Positions 53,501-63,729 of a stretch of DNA of 64,000 nucleotides are shown here, piece after piece. Origin of the DNA: Mercurialis annua. Lineage: Eukaryota; Streptophyta; Magnoliopsida; Malpighiales; Euphorbiaceae. Position 1 is the first letter of the stretch, and each line of letters begins with the position of its first letter. The stretch is taken from assembly GCF_937616625.2 (NCBI RefSeq), contig NC_065573.1:8943001-9007000 (forward strand), in the 5' to 3' direction. Position numbers and translations under genes: made by a program. The notes under the pieces were generated by a model that did not search any database, was not told where the DNA came from, and saw only the letters and a list, made by a program, of their open reading frames with translations.

Positions 53501-55586
53501 CATGCTTATGTCGCTTAACAAGTGTCTCTAACGCGTCGTTCTAATTACCTAAGTATGGTTAGGTTATATTATACAAAGTGTGCGGGAAAAGTGACGCTAG
53601 ATTAGTATGTTGCGCCTCAAGTATCATTAACGTGTCGTTCCGATTATCTAAGCATGGATATGTTATATTGCGCCAAGTGCGCGTTAAAACTGTTGCTCGA
53701 TTAGTATGTCGTGTCTCAAGTCTCTTTAACGCGTTGTTACGATTACCTAAGCATGGTTAGGTTATATTACGCAAAGTATGCGTAAAAAGTGACGCTAGAT
53801 TAGTATGTCGCGCCTTAAGTCTCTTTAACGCGTCGTTACGATTATCTAAGCATGGTTAGGTTATTTTACGCAAAGTGTGCGTGAAAAGTGACGGTAGATT
53901 AGTATGTCGTATCTCAAGTCTCTTTAACGCGTTGTTCCGATTACCTAAGCGTGATTAGGTTATATTATGCAATGTGTGCGTGAAAACTGTTCTTAGGTTA
54001 GTATGTCGCATCTCAAGTCTCTTTAACGCGTCGTTCCGATGACCTAAACATGGTTAGGTTATATTGTGCAAAATGCACATGAAGAATGATTAGTATGTCG
54101 CATCTCATGTCTCTTTAACGCGTCGTTCCGATTACGCTAAGCATGTCGTTCTGATTGCTTAAGCATGGTTGAGCTATATTATGCAAAGTGTGCATAAAAC
54201 GTGACGCTGAATTAGTATGACGCGTCTCAAGTCATTTTAACGTGTCTTTCCGATTAACTAAGCATGGTTAAGTTATATTTCGCAAAGTGTGCGTAAAAAG
54301 TGACGTTAGATTAGTATGGCGCGTCTCAAGTTTCTTTAATGCATCGTTTCGATTACCATGCTTATGGCACGTTACAAGTCTCTCTAACAAGTCGTTCCGA
54401 TTACCAAAGCATGTATATTACGCAAAGTGTGCGTGAAAATTGACAATAAATTAGTATGTCGCGTCTCAAGGCTATTTAACGCGTCGTTTCGATTACCTAA
54501 TTATGGTTAGGTTATTGTACACAAAGTGTGCGTGAAAAGTGAAGCCAGATTAGTATGTCGTGTCTCAAGTCTCTTTAACGCGTCATTCCGATTACCTAAG
54601 AATGGTTTAGTTATATTACGCAAAGTGTGCGTGAAAAGTGACGCTAGATTAGTATGTCGCGTCTCAAGTCTTTTTAACGTGTCGTTCCGATTACCTAAGC
54701 ATGATTATGTTATATTACGCCAAGTGCGCGTTTATAGTGTCGCTAGATTAGTATGTCGCATTACAATTCCCTTTAATGCGTTGTTACAATTACCTAAGCA
54801 TGGTAAGTTATATTACGCAAAGTGTGCGTTAAAAGTGACGCTAGATTAGTATGGCTCGCCTCAAGTCTCTTTAAAGCATCGTTTCAATTACCTAAGCATG
54901 GTTAATTTAATTTACGCTAAGTGTTCGTGAAAAGTGACGCTAGATTATGTTGCATCTTAAGTCACTTAAACTCGTTGTTCCGATTCCCAAAAGCATGAGT
55001 AGGTTATTTTACACAAAGTGTGCGCGAAAAGTGATGCTAGATAGTATGTTGCATCTCAAGTCTCTTTAACGCGTCGTTCCGACATGGTTAGGTTATATTA
55101 CACAAAGAGTGTGTGAATAGTGACTCTAGATTAGTATGGCGCGTTTCAAGTCCCTTTAACGCGTCGCTCTGATTACCAAAGCATGGTGTTAGGTTATATT
55201 ATGCAAAGTGTGCTCGAAAAGTGACAATAAATTAGTATGTCGTGCCTCAAGTCTCTTTAAGACGTCGTTCCGATTACAGGCATGGATATGTTATATTACG
55301 CCAAGTGCGCGTTAAAAGTGTTGCCAGATTAGCATGTCGCGTCACAAGTCTCTTTAACGCATTGTTACGGTTACATAAGCATGGTTAGGTTATATTACGC
55401 AAAGTATGTGTAAAAAATGACGATAGATTAGTATGTTGCATCTCAAGTCTCTTTAACGCGTCGTTTCGATGACCATGCTTATGTTACATTACAAGTCTCT
55501 TTAACGTGTCATTTCGATTACCTATGCATAGTTAGGTCATTTTACATAAAGTGTGCGTGAAAAGTGACGCTAGATTAGTATGTCGT

Positions 55587-56285
55587 GACGCGTCGTTCCG
55601 ATTACCTAAGCATGGTTATGTTATGTGTGCGTGAAAACTGTTGCTGGGTTAGTATGTCCCGTCTCAAGTCTCTTTTACGCGTCGTTCCGATTACCTAAGC
55701 ATGGTTAGGTTATATTACGCAAAATGTGCGTGAAAAGTGACGTTAGATTAGTATGTCGTGTCTAAAGTCTCTTTAATACGTCGTTCCGATTACCTATGCA
55801 TGGTTAGGTTATACTACGCAAAGCGTGCGTAAAGAGTGACACTAGATTAGTATGGCGCGTTTTAAGTATCTTTAACGTGTGATTTCGATTACCATGCTTA
55901 TGTCGCATCATAAGTGTCTCAAACGCGTCGTTTCTGATTACCTAAGCAAAGGGTGCGTGAAAAGTGACAATAGATTAGTATGTCGCATCTCAAGTCGCTT
56001 TAACGTATTTTTCCGATTATCTAAGCATGATTAGGTTATAATAAACAAAGTCTGCTTGAAAAGTGACGCTAGATTAGTATGTCGCATCTCAAGTCTCTTT
56101 AACGTGTCGTTCCGATTACCTAAGCATGGTTAGGTTATTTTACGCAAAGTGTGCGTGAAAAGTGACGCTATATTAGTATGTCGTGTCTCAAGTCCCTTTA
56201 ACGTGTGTTCCGATTACCTAAGCATTGTTAGGTTATATTACGAAAGTGTACTTGAAAAGTGACCCTAGATTAGTATACCGCGTCT
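55587..56285 (+). repeat. Superunit copy S6, truncated
   Basis: The superunit start junction recurs at 55,587 and the first 0.7 kb matches S1, S4 and S5. This includes the GTGTCTAAAG variant, the short CATCATAAGTGTCTCAAACG unit and the GTCGCTTTAACG variant. At about 56,280 the order breaks and different monomer variants follow, so this marks the right end of the homogeneous superunit series. Confidence 0.8.
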
Positions 56286-59247
56286 CAAGTCTCTCTAACG
56301 CGTCGTTCCGATTTCCTTAGCATGGTTAGGTTATATTATGCAAAGTGTGCGTGAAAAGTGACACTAGATTAGTATGTCGCATCTCAAGTCTCTTTAACGC
56401 GTCGTTTCTATTACCTAAGCATGGTTTGGTTATATTACGCAAGGTGTGCGTGAAAAATGATGCTAGATTAGTATTTCTCGTCTCAAGGCTCTTTAATGCG
56501 TCGTTCCGATTACCTAAACTTGGTTAGGTTATGATACGCAAAGTTTGCGTTAATTGTGACGCTAGATTAGTATGTCGCTTCTCCAGTCTCTTTAACGCGT
56601 CGTTTCGATTACCATGCTTATGTCACGTCACAAGTCACTCTAACGCGTCGTTCCGATTACCTAAGAATGGTTAGGTTATATTACGCATAGTGTGCGTGCA
56701 AAGTGACGCTAGATTAATATGTCCAGTCTCCAATCTCTTTTGCGCATCGTTCTGATTAGTATGTTTCGTCTCAAGTCTCTTTAACGCGTCGTTTCAATTT
56801 CCTTAGCATGGTTAGGTTATATTACGCAAAGTGTGCGTGAAAAGTGTGACACTAGATTAGTATGTCGCATCTCAAGTCTCTCTAACGCGTCGTTCCTATT
56901 ACCTAAGCATGGTTTGGTTATATTGTGCGGGAAAAGTGACACTAGATTAGTATGTGTCTTCTCCGGTCTCTTTAACGCGTCGTTTCGATTACCATGCTTA
57001 TGTCACGTCACAAGTCTCTCTAACGCGTCGTTCCGATTACCTAAGCATGGTTAGGTTAAAGTACGCAAAGTGTGCATAAAAAGGATCAGTAGATTCGTAT
57101 CTCGCGTCTCAAGTCTCTTTAACGCGTCGTTCCGATTACCTTAGTATGGTTAGGTTATATTATGCATAGTGTGCTTGAAAAGTGACGCTAGATTAATATG
57201 TCCAGTCTCCAAACTCTTCAACGCATCGTTCCGATTACCTAAGCATGGATAGGTTATATTACGCAAAGTGTGAGTAAAAAGTGACGCTGGATTAGTATGT
57301 TTCGTCTCAAGTCTCTTTAACGCGTCGTTTCGATTACCATACTTATCTCGCGTCACAAGTCTCTTTAACGCGTCGTTCCAATTACCTAAGCATGGTTAGG
57401 TTATATTACGCAATGTGTGCGTGAAAAAGTGACGTTAGATTAGTATTTAGTGTCTCAAGTCTCTCTAACGCGTTGTTCCGATTTTCTAAGCATGATTAGG
57501 TTATACTACGCAAAGTGTGCGTGAAAAATGACACTAGATTAGTATGTCGCATCTCAAGTCTCTTTATCGCGTTGTTCCGATTATCTAATCATGGTGAGGT
57601 TATATTACGCAAAGCGTGCATGAAAAGTGACACTAGATTAGTATGTCGCGTCTAATGTCTATTTAACGCGTCGTTCCGATTACCTAAGCATGGTTAGGTT
57701 ATATTACGCAAAGTGTGCGTAAAAAGTGACGCTAGATTAGTATGTTTCGTCTGAAGTCTTTTTAACGCGTCGTTTCGATTACTATACTTATCTCGAGTCA
57801 CAAGTCTCTTTAATGCGTCGTTCCGTTTTTCTATGCATGGTTAGGTTATATTACGCAAAGTGTGTGTGAAAAGTGACTTTAGATTAGTATGTCGTGTCTC
57901 AAGTCTCTCTAACGTGTCGTTCCGATTTCCTTAGCATGGTTAGGTTATATTATGCAAAGTGTGCGTGAAAAGTGACATTAGATTAGTATGTCGCGTCTCA
58001 AGTCTCTCTAACGCGTCGTTCTAATTTTCTAAGCATGGTTATGTTATATTACGCAACTTGTGCGTAAAAATTGATGTTAGATTAATATTGCGCGTCTCAA
58101 GTCTCTTTAACGCGTCGTTTCAATTACCATGCTTATGTCGCGTCACAAGTCTCTCGAACGCGTGGTTCTGATTACCTAAGCATGGTTAGGTTATATTACA
58201 CAAAGTGTGTGTGAAAAGTGACGCTAGATTACTATGTCGTGTCTCAAGGCTCTTTAATGTGTCGTTCCGATTACCTAAGCATGGTTAGGTTATAGTACGC
58301 AAAGTGTGCGTAAATAGGATCAATAGATTAGTATATCGCGTCTCAAGTCTCTTTAACGCGTCGTTCCTATTACCTAAGCATGGTTAGGTTATATTACGCA
58401 TGGTGTGCGTGAAAAGTGACGCTAGATTAGTATGTCCAGTCTTAAATCTCTTTAACACGTCGTTTTGATTACCTAAGCATGGTTAGGTTCTATTACGCAA
58501 AAAGTGTGCATAAAAAGTGACGCTAGATTAGTATGTTTCGTCTCAAGTCTCTTTAACGCGTCGTTTCGCTTACCATACTTATCTCGCGTCATAAGTCTCT
58601 TTAACGCGTCGTTCCGATTGCCTAAGCATGGTTAGGTTATATTAAGCAAAGCGTGCGTGAAAAGTGACGTTAGATTAGTACGTCGCGTCTCAAGTCTCTC
58701 TAATACATCGTTCCGATTTCCTAATCATTATTAGTTTTTATTACGCAAAGTGTGTGTGAAAAGTGACACTAGATTAGTATGTCTCGTCTCATGTCTCCAT
58801 ACGCGTCGTTTTGATTTCCTAAGCATGGTTATGTTACATTACGCAAAGTGTGCGTAAAAAGTGACGCTATATTAATATTGCGCGTCTCAAGTCTCTTTAA
58901 CGAGTCGTTTCGATTACAATGCTTATGTCGCGTCACAAGTCTCTCTAACACGTCGTTCTGATAGCATGGTTAGTTATATGAGGCAAAGTGTGCGTGAAAA
59001 ATGACAATAGATTAGTATGTCGCGTCTTAAGTCTATTTAATACGTCATTTCAATTAATTAAGCATGGTTAGGTTATATTACGCACGGTGTACGTGAAAAA
59101 TGACAATAGATTAGTATGTCGTGTCTTCAGTCTATCTAACTTGTCATTCTGATTACCTAAGCATTGTGAAAAGCGACGCTAGATTAGTATATCGCGTCTC
59201 AATTCTCTTTATCGCGTTGTTCCGATTACCTAAGCATGGTTAGGTTA
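56286..59247 (+). repeat. Irregular satellite segment left of the transposon
   Basis: This stretch still consists of the same monomer family, but no longer follows superunit order. It is enriched in variants seen near the inverted blocks (5.9-6.8, 14.3-15.2 and 27.7-28.8 kb): GGATCA in place of the usual middle, GTCCAGTCTCC, and GTTTCGTCTCAAG followed by CATACTTATCTCGCGTC. Several monomers carry GATTTCCT or GATTTTCT starts that are rare elsewhere. No gene or other element is visible. Confidence 0.75.
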
Positions 59248-59249
59248 TA
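59248..59249. repeat. TA target-site duplication, left
   Basis: This TA dinucleotide precedes the CTCCCTCCG terminus and is duplicated at 59,902-59,903. It lies in the TTAGGTTATATTACGC word of the monomer. TA duplication is the hallmark of Tc1/mariner-class insertion. Confidence 0.9.
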
Positions 59250-59284
59250 CTCCCTCCGTCCCGTAAAGATAGAAAAAGTAGCTA
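59250..59284 (+). repeat. Left terminal inverted repeat of the Stowaway MITE
   Basis: CTCCCTCCG is a perfect 9-bp match to the right end. After several mismatches the two ends match again at AAGTAGCTA (left about 59,275-59,283). Total similarity extends to about 35 bp, imperfect. Confidence 0.85.
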
Positions 59285-59316
59285 CTTTTTTTGTCCCACA
59301 AAGATAGAAAAAGTAG
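59258..59316 (+). repeat. 35-bp direct repeat next to the left MITE end
   Basis: GTCCCGTAAAGATAGAAAAA at 59,258 and GTCCCACAAAGATAGAAAAA at 59,293 are near-identical, 35 bp apart, and both continue GTAG. The subterminal region of the left end is therefore partly duplicated, which the right end does not show. Confidence 0.85.
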
Positions 59317-59331
59317 TGTTAGTTAACTATC

Positions 59332-59340
59332 AAATTATTA
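59332..59340. repeat. 9-bp target duplication, left (AAATTATTA)
   Basis: Identical to 59,659-59,667 on the other side of the nested element. Both copies lie within the Stowaway interior, so the nested insertion came second. Confidence 0.88.
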
Positions 59341-59485
59341 GAGTTAATTACATATAAAATCACCACCTTTACACGAATTCTCAAAAATAACACGACCTTT
59401 AAAACGTGTCAATTCAGGGCATCACCTTTTATTTTTTTTCAAAAACAACATGAGCATGTTTTTAGATAAAATTTTGCTGACTTGG
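59341..59485 (+). repeat. Left arm of the foldback element
   Basis: This arm starts GAGTTAATTACATATAAAAT and ends near TTTTGCTGACTTGG. It pairs with the right arm over almost its full length. Differences are scattered substitutions and 1-2-bp gaps. Confidence 0.85.
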
Positions 59486-59502
59486 ACACCCAATAGGAGC
59501 GC

Positions 59503-59508
59503 CACGTG
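59503..59508. promoter_or_regulatory. CACGTG palindrome in the foldback centre
   Basis: The unpaired centre of the nested element contains GCCACGTGTC, with the G-box core CACGTG bound by plant bZIP and bHLH factors. A single 6-bp match is weak evidence, and nothing in the surrounding satellite suggests a gene to regulate. Confidence 0.3.
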
Positions 59509-59513
59509 TCATG

Positions 59514-59658
59514 CCACGTCAGCAAAAACGTCACTAAAAATGTGCTCATGTTGTTTTCGAAAAGAAATGAAAGGTGGTGCCCTGAATTGCCACGTTTTAT
59601 AGGTCGTGTTATTTTTGAAATTTCGTGTAAAGGTGGTGATTTTATATGTAATTAACCC
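59514..59658 (-). repeat. Right arm of the foldback element
   Basis: This arm begins CCACGTCAGCAAAA and ends ATATGTAATTAACCC, the inverted partner of the left arm. Transcription through both arms would give a hairpin RNA of roughly 145 bp. Confidence 0.85.
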
Positions 59659-59667
59659 AAATTATTA
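59659..59667. repeat. 9-bp target duplication, right (AAATTATTA)
   Basis: Perfect copy of 59,332-59,340. The host Stowaway sequence continues with AAATACCCTTATATC. Confidence 0.88.
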
Positions 59668-59866
59668 AAATACCCTTATATCAACATTAATTGATTTAAA
59701 GTTTTAATGTATGCTTTTTATGCATCTAAAATTCTATTGGCAAATATTTATATAGTGGCTTTGGGTTGTGTGAATCACTAATTTATCATGATTTACTTCA
59801 AGAAATTAAAAGGATAATTTAGGAAAATTATCACAAATTATCTATAATTAACTACTTTCTTAATTC

Positions 59867-59901
59867 TTGTGAAATAGCTACTTATTCTATGGCGGAGGGA
59901 G
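59867..59901 (-). repeat. Right terminal inverted repeat of the Stowaway MITE
   Basis: This is the inverted partner of the left end. It contains TAGCTACTT and ends in GGCGGAGGGAG. One transition turns CTCCCTCCGTC into CTCCCTCCGCC on this side. Confidence 0.85.
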
Positions 59902-59903
59902 TA
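59902..59903. repeat. TA target-site duplication, right
   Basis: This TA directly follows the GGCGGAGGGAG terminus and matches the left flank. The satellite monomer resumes in phase after it with TTACACAAAG. Confidence 0.9.
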
Positions 59904-61855
59904 TTACACAAAGCGTGCGTGAAAAGTAACGCTAGATTAGTATTTCGCGTCTCAAGTCTCTTTAAAGCGTCGTTCCAATTATCTAAGCATGGTTAGGTTA
60001 TATTATAGCGTGGTTAGGTTATATTACAAAAAGTGTGCGTAAAAAGTGAAGCTAGATTAGTATGGCCCGTCTCGAGTCTTTTTAACGTGTCGTTTCGATT
60101 ACCATGCTTATGTCGCGTCACAAGTCTTTCTAACGCGTCGTTCCGATTGCCTAACCATGGTTAGGTTATATTACGCAAAGTGTGCATGAAAAATGACAAT
60201 AGATTAGTATATCGCGTCTCAATTCTCTTTGTCGCGTTGTTCCGATTACCTAAGCATGGTTAGGTTATTACACAAAGTGTGCATGAAAAGTAACGCTAGG
60301 TTAGTATGTCGTGTCTCAAGTCTCTTTAACGTGTCGATTTGATTACCATGCTTATGTCGTGTCAAAAGTCTCTCTAACGCGTCGTTCCGATTACCTAAGC
60401 ATGGTTAGGTTATATTACGAAAATTGAGCGTGATTAAGTGAAAATAGATTAGTATGTCACTTCTCAAGTCTCTTCAACGCGTTGTTCCTATTTCCTAAGC
60501 ATAGTTAGATTGTATTACGCAAAGAGTGCATGAATAGTGACGCTAGATTAATATGTCGCGTCTGAAGTCTTTTTAAGGCGTCGCTCCGATTACCTAAGCA
60601 TGGTTAGGTTATATTACGTAAAGTGTGAGTACAAAGTATTGCTATAATAGTATGGCGCGTCTCAAGTGACTTTAACGCGTCGTTCCAATTACCTAAGCAT
60701 GGTTAGGTTATATTACGGAAAGTGTGCGTAAAAAGTGACGCAAGATTAGTATGTCGTGTCACAAGTCTCTCTAACGCGTCGTTCAAATTACCTAAGCATG
60801 GTTATATTATATTACGCAAAATGTGCGTGAAAAGTGATGCTAGATTAGTATGTCACGTCTCAATTCTCTTTAACGCGTCGTTCCGAATACCATGCTTATG
60901 TTGCGTCACAAGTCTCTTAATATGTCGTTCGATTACCTAAGCAGTGTTTGATTATATTACGCAAAGTGTGCGTGAAAAGTTACAATAGATTAGTATGTCG
61001 CGTCTCAAGTCTTTTTAACGCGCTGTTTCGATTACCATGCTTATGTCGCGTCACAAGTCTCTTTAACACGTTGTTCCGGTTACCAAATCACGGTTAGCTT
61101 ATATTACGCAATGTGTGCGTAAAAAGTGACGCTAGATCAGTATGGCACGTCTCAAGTCTCTTTAACGCGTCGTTTCTATTACCATGCCTATGTCACGTTA
61201 CAAGTCTCTTTAACATTAGGTTATATTACGCAAAGTGTACGTGAAAAGTTACAATGGATTAGTATGTCACGTCTCAAGTCTTTATAACGCCTCTTTCCGA
61301 TTACCTAAGCATGGTTAGGTTATTTGACGTAAAGTGTGCGTGAAAAGTGACGCTAGATTAGTATGTCACGTATCAATTCTCTTTAACGCGTCGTTCCGAA
61401 TACCATGCTTATGTTGCGTCACAAGTCTCTTAATATGTCGTTCGGTTTACCAAAGCATGGTTAGGTAATATTACGCAATATGTGCGCAAAACGTGACACT
61501 AGATTAGTATGGCGCGTCTTAAATCTCTTTAACGTGTCGTTTTGATTACCATGCTTATGTTATGTTACAAGTCTCTTTAACACGTCATTCCGATTACCAA
61601 AGAATGGTTAGGTTATATTACGCAAAGTGTGCGTGAAAAGTTACAATGGATTAGTATGTCGCGTCTCAAGTCTTTATAACACCTCTTTACGATTACCTAA
61701 GCATGGTTAGGTTATTTTACGTAAAGTGTGCGTGAAAAGTGACGCTAGATTAGTATGTCGCGTCTCAAGTCTCTTTAATGCGTCGTTCCGATGAAATAAG
61801 CATGGTTAGGTTATATTATGCAAAGTGTGCGTAAAAAGTGACGCTAGATTAGTAT
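59904..61855 (+). repeat. Irregular satellite segment right of the transposon
   Basis: This is a run of full and 48-bp monomers with mixed variants, including a partial monomer duplication near 60,000 (TTATAGCGTGGTTAGG). Two short runs resemble each other: AATACCATGCTTATGTTGCGTC near 60,886 and 61,398. I see no superunit order matching S1-S5 and no gene. Confidence 0.7.
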
Positions 61856-63729
61856 GGCGCATTTCAAGTCGTTTCGATTACCATGCTTATGTCGCGTCAC
61901 TAGTGTCTCTAACGCGTCGTTCTGATTACCTAAGCATGGTTGGTTATATTACGCAAAGTGTGCGTGAAAAGTGACAATAGATTAGTATGTCGCCTCTTAT
62001 GTCTCTTTAACGCGTCATTCCGATTACCTAAGCATAGTTAGGTTATTTTACGCAAAGTGTGCATGAAAAGTGACGCTAGATTAGTATGTCGCGTCTCAAG
62101 TCGCTTGAACGCGTGTTCCGATTACTTAAGCATGGTTAGGTTATATTATGCAAAGTGTGCGTGAAAAGTGACAATAAATTAGTATGTCGTGCCTCAAGTC
62201 TCTTTAACACGTCGTTCCGATTACCTAAGCATGGATATGTTATATTACGCTAAGTGCGCGTTAAAAGGCTCGCCACATTAGTATGTCACGTCACAAGTCT
62301 CTTTAATTTGTTGTTACTGTTACATAAGCACGGTTAGGTTATATTACGCAAAGTTTGTGTAAAAAGTGAAGCTAGATTAGTATGTCGTGTCTCAAGTCTC
62401 TTTAACGCGTCGTTTCGATTACCATGCTTATGTTACATTACGAGTCTCTCTAACATGTCGTTCTGATTACCTAAGCATGGTTAGGTTATATTAAGTGTGC
62501 TTGATATGTGACAATAGATTAGTATGTCGCGTCTCAAGTCTCTTTAACGCGTTGTTACGATTATCTAATCATTGTTACGTATATTACACAAATTGTGCGT
62601 GAAAAGTGACGCTAGATTAGTTTGTCGTGTCTCAAGTCTCTTTAACGCGTCATTCCGATTACCTAAGCATGGTTAGGTTATATTACGCAATGTGTGCGTG
62701 AAAACTGTCGCTAGGTTAGTATGTCGCATCCCAAGTCTATTTAACGCGTCATTCCGATTACCTAAGCATGCTTAGGTTATATTAAGCAAAGTGTGGGTGA
62801 AAATTGAAAAGTGATGCTAGATTAGTATTTCGCGTCTCAAGTCTCTTTAACGCGTCGTTCCAATTATCTAAGCATGTATAATAAGCAAAGAGGGGTTAAA
62901 AAGTGACGCTAGATTAGTATGGCGCGTTTAAAGTCTCTTTAACACGTCTTTTTGATTACCATGCTTTTGTCGCGTCACAAGTGTCTCTAACGCGTCGTTC
63001 TGATTACCTAAGCATGGTTAATATATATTACGCAAAGTGTGCGTGAAAAGTGACAATAGATTAGTATGTCACGTCTTAAGTCTCTTTAACTCGTCGTTCT
63101 GATTACCTAAGCATGGTTAAGTTATATTACGCAAAGTGTGCGTGAAAAGTCCTAGATAAGTATGTCGCATCTCAAATCTCTTTAACTCGTCGTTCTGATT
63201 ACCTAAGCATGGTTAAGTTATATTACGCAAAGTGTGCGTGAAAAGTGACGCTCGATTAGTATGTCGCATCTCAAGTCTCTTTAACGCGTCGTTGTGATTA
63301 CCTAAGCATGGTTTCGTTTTATTACACCAAGTGCGCGTTAAAAGTGTTGCTAGATTAGTATGTCGCGTCACAAGACCCTTTAACGCGTTTTTACGATTAC
63401 CTAAGCATGGTTTGGTTATATTACGCAAAGTATGCGTAAAAAGTGACGCTCTAGATTAGTATGGCGCGTCTCAAGTATCTTTAACGCGTTGTTTCGATAA
63501 TCATGCTTATGCACGTCACAAGTCTCTTTAACACGTCGTTCTGATTACCAAAGCATGGTTAGGTTATATTACGCAAAGTGTGCATGAAAATTGACAATAA
63601 ATTAGTATGTCACGTCTCAAGTCTTGTTAACGAGTCATTTCGATTACATATGCATGGTTAGGTCATTTTACATAAAGTGTGCGTGAAAAGTGACGCTAGA
63701 TTAGTATGTCGCGTCTCAAGTCTCCTTAA
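61856..63729 (+). repeat. Diverged superunit tail
   Basis: The order of variants here follows the second half of the superunit, but with more substitutions. The truncated CAAGTCGTTTCGATTACC unit with CACTAGTGTC resembles 19,745. The AATAAATTAGTATGTCGTGCC variant at 62,173 resembles 38,264. The GCTAAGTGCGCG variant near 62,249 resembles 38,336, and GGTCATTTTACATAAAG at 63,661 resembles 38,571. It looks like an older or less homogenised relative of S3-S5. The alignment is by eye and coarse. Confidence 0.6.

Larger units (their letters stand above)
45143..55586 (+). repeat. Superunit copy S5, without inverted block
   Basis: S5 is bounded on both sides by the same junction and is 10,444 bp long. 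It follows S1 closely from the start, lacking one 99-bp monomer near 46,605. At about 50,530 it passes straight from the sequence equivalent to S1 5,500 into the sequence equivalent to S2 19,042, just beyond the inverted block. From there to the end it matches S2 and S3 and has the full terminal part (54,526-55,586). It is the clearest continuous + strand version of the unit. Confidence 0.85.
1..59247 (+). repeat. 99-bp satellite array, left part
   Basis: Head-to-tail copies of a 99-bp monomer fill this stretch. The phase can be followed through the recurring words GATTACCTAAGCATGG, TTAGGTTATATTACGC, AAGTGACGCTAGATTAGTA and CTCAAGTCTCTTTAACGCG. The 99-bp spacing was measured directly, for example from GATTACC at 1,569 to the next at 1,668. 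Copies differ by scattered substitutions, one-base indels, 48-bp short units and larger deletions. Orientation is + except in the three inverted blocks listed separately. No gene, RNA gene or dispersed element is visible in it. A 99-bp unit is shorter than the 150-180 bp common in plant centromere satellites. Whether this is centromeric, pericentromeric or subtelomeric cannot be told from sequence alone. Confidence 0.97.
59341..59658. mobile_element. Nested Mutator-like foldback MITE, 318 bp
   Basis: This element sits inside the Stowaway MITE. It is flanked by a perfect 9-bp direct repeat AAATTATTA (59,332-59,340 and 59,659-59,667). Its ends are GAGTTAATTACATATAAAAT and, on the other strand, GGGTTAATTACATATAAAAT. 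Two arms of about 145 bp (59,341-59,485 and 59,514-59,658) are mutually inverted with few mismatches, around a 28-bp centre. A 9-bp target duplication with long terminal inverted repeats is characteristic of Mutator-like elements. No coding capacity is present. Assignment to Mutator rests on these two structural features only; a hAT origin would give 8 bp. Confidence 0.85.
59250..59901. mobile_element. Stowaway-type MITE, 652 bp, hosting a nested element
   Basis: The left terminus reads CTCCCTCCGTCCCGTAAAGA and the right terminus, on the other strand, CTCCCTCCGCCATAGAATAA. Both start with the CTCCCTCCG motif known from plant Stowaway elements, which are moved by Tc1/mariner-type transposases. 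The element is flanked by TA on each side (59,248-59,249 and 59,902-59,903). Removing it with one TA restores an ordinary monomer (GGTTA-TA-TTACACAAAG). It has no coding capacity. Without the nested 318-bp element and its 9-bp duplication, its length would be 325 bp, typical of the family. The inner sequence is AT-rich and unrelated to the satellite. It occurs once in the window. Confidence 0.93.

Noticed and set aside
1..59247. CRISPR-like array of repeats and spacers
   Set aside because: The whole 99-bp unit is repeated, not short repeats around unique spacers. There are no cas genes and the context is a plant genome.
59341..59658. A microRNA gene in the foldback element
   Set aside because: The arms are about 145 bp and pair almost completely, which is typical of a recent foldback transposon. 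The 9-bp flanking duplication explains the structure.
59250..59901. LTR retrotransposon fragment or solo LTR
   Set aside because: The ends are CTCCCTCCG inverted repeats with a TA duplication, not TG...CA with a 5-bp duplication. No primer-binding or polypurine tract is seen.
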